Assembly (NCBI GenBank): GCA_030824835.1
Contig: JAPJRA010000203.1
Location: 1-6,692 of the forward strand
Source of the DNA: Geminicoccaceae bacterium
GTDB taxonomy: Bacteria > Pseudomonadota > Alphaproteobacteria > Geminicoccales > Geminicoccaceae
DNA: 6,692 nucleotides
Reading direction: 5' to 3'
Within the stretch, counting starts at the first letter, position 1. Each line of letters opens with the position of its first letter. The position numbers and the translations under genes were made by a program. The notes beneath the pieces were generated by a model. That model was not told the DNA's origin, made no database searches, and saw only the letters and a list, made by a program, of their open reading frames with translations. Of the stretch, positions 5,992 to 6,692 are shown piece by piece.

Positions 5992-6381
5992 CACCCGGGC
6001 ACGCGCGACCTCGACCGCCTGTGTCAGGCGGTCTCGCTCATGATCTGTCTTAGCATCATTGAGGTCCTCCTCCACATCGCGCAGGTCCTGGCGTGCCGCG
6101 TCGAGAGGAATGTCCTCCAGCGGCTCGGCCCGTTCCGCCAGCACCGTGCAACCCTGCTCGTTGACCTCGGCGAAACCGCCGGCCACAAACAGCCGGCGGT
6201 CGATCTTGTCGCCCTGATAGACCGAGATCACCCCCGGCCGAAGCAGCGACATGAGGGGGGCATGGTTGGGCAGGACGCCGAAATCCCCATCCGCCCCCGG
6301 GATCACGACCATGTCGGCGTCAATGCTGGCGAGCAGGCGCTCCGGTGCGACGAGCTCAAACGCCACCTTGGTGTCGGCCAT
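5971..6381 (-). CDS. atpC: F1 ATP synthase epsilon subunit
   Basis: The epsilon subunit is part of the rotating central stalk of the F1Fo ATP synthase on the cytoplasmic face of the inner membrane. It couples gamma to the c-ring and can inhibit ATP hydrolysis. The 136-aa product has the N-terminal beta-sandwich (about 1-86) with the family signature GDFGVLPNHAPLMSLLRPG (32-50) and FVAGGFAEV (65-73). A charged C-terminal helical region follows (about 88-136, LDAARQDLRDVEEDLNDAK), so the hairpin domain is present and not truncated. ATG 6381 has AGGAG 8 nt upstream, and this site overlaps the atpD stop codon (TAGGAG), so the two genes are translationally linked. It is the last gene of the atp operon and ends convergently with mrp, 22 bp from its stop. 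Confidence 0.97.
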   Translation of the reverse strand: MADTKVAFELVAPERLLASIDADMVVIPGADGDFGVLPNHAPLMSLLRPGVISVYQGDKIDRRLFVAGGFAEVNEQGCTVLAERAEPLEDIPLDAARQDLRDVEEDLNDAKTDHERDRLTQAVEVARARVEAAEAH

Positions 6382-6392
6382 GGGCCCGTCTC

Positions 6393-6692
<300 letters not shown>

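Noticed and set aside
4815..6002. 395-aa minus-strand frame opposite mrp
   Set aside because: It is the codon-aligned antisense of mrp, with no recognisable motif, and it overlaps a well-supported gene and the atpC end. Open length is explained by base composition.

Overview
The window looks like chromosomal DNA of a high-GC alphaproteobacterium, plausibly of the Rhodospirillales type. The lineage is inferred from overall GC richness, from an F1 ATP synthase beta-epsilon operon end, and from the gene set serB / Do-type protease / DUF2065 / hflC / hflK / mrp. No single residue proves it. All eight genes are recognisable housekeeping genes. I see no mobile element, CRISPR array, tRNA, rRNA or sign of horizontal transfer.

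Layout from left to right: the 3' part of serB (phosphoserine phosphatase) runs on the + strand and meets, tail to tail, a four-gene minus-strand block. Read in transcription order that block is hflK (4700-3534), hflC (3537-2569, overlapping hflK by ATGA), a 65-aa two-helix DUF2065/YjeT-like protein (2514-2317), and a periplasmic Do/HtrA serine protease with two PDZ domains (2147-624). hflK is divergent from mrp (4821-5948, +), a P-loop NTPase that carries Fe-S clusters, across a 120-bp intergenic region holding the likely promoters. mrp meets atpC (epsilon subunit, 6381-5971, -) tail to tail. atpC follows the 3' end of atpD (beta subunit, 6692-6393, -), which enters from the right.

Functionally, the minus-strand block reads as an envelope protein quality-control module. 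HflK and HflC form the band-7 membrane complex known to modulate the FtsH protease, the Do protease degrades or chaperones misfolded periplasmic proteins, and the small DUF2065 protein is an uncharacterised membrane neighbour. serB, mrp and atpDC are unrelated metabolic and energy genes.

Coding is dense and the longest gene-free gap is 169 bp (2148-2316). The non-coding structure worth noting is a set of GC-rich inverted repeats: one at each convergent junction (604-630 and 5957-5991, both covering stop codons), one in the hflC-DUF2065 gap (2535-2564), and a perfect 17-bp palindrome in the degP leader (2203-2219). None is followed by a T-run. I do not find an undescribed system here. The nearest to an open question is the role of the DUF2065 protein beside HflKC.
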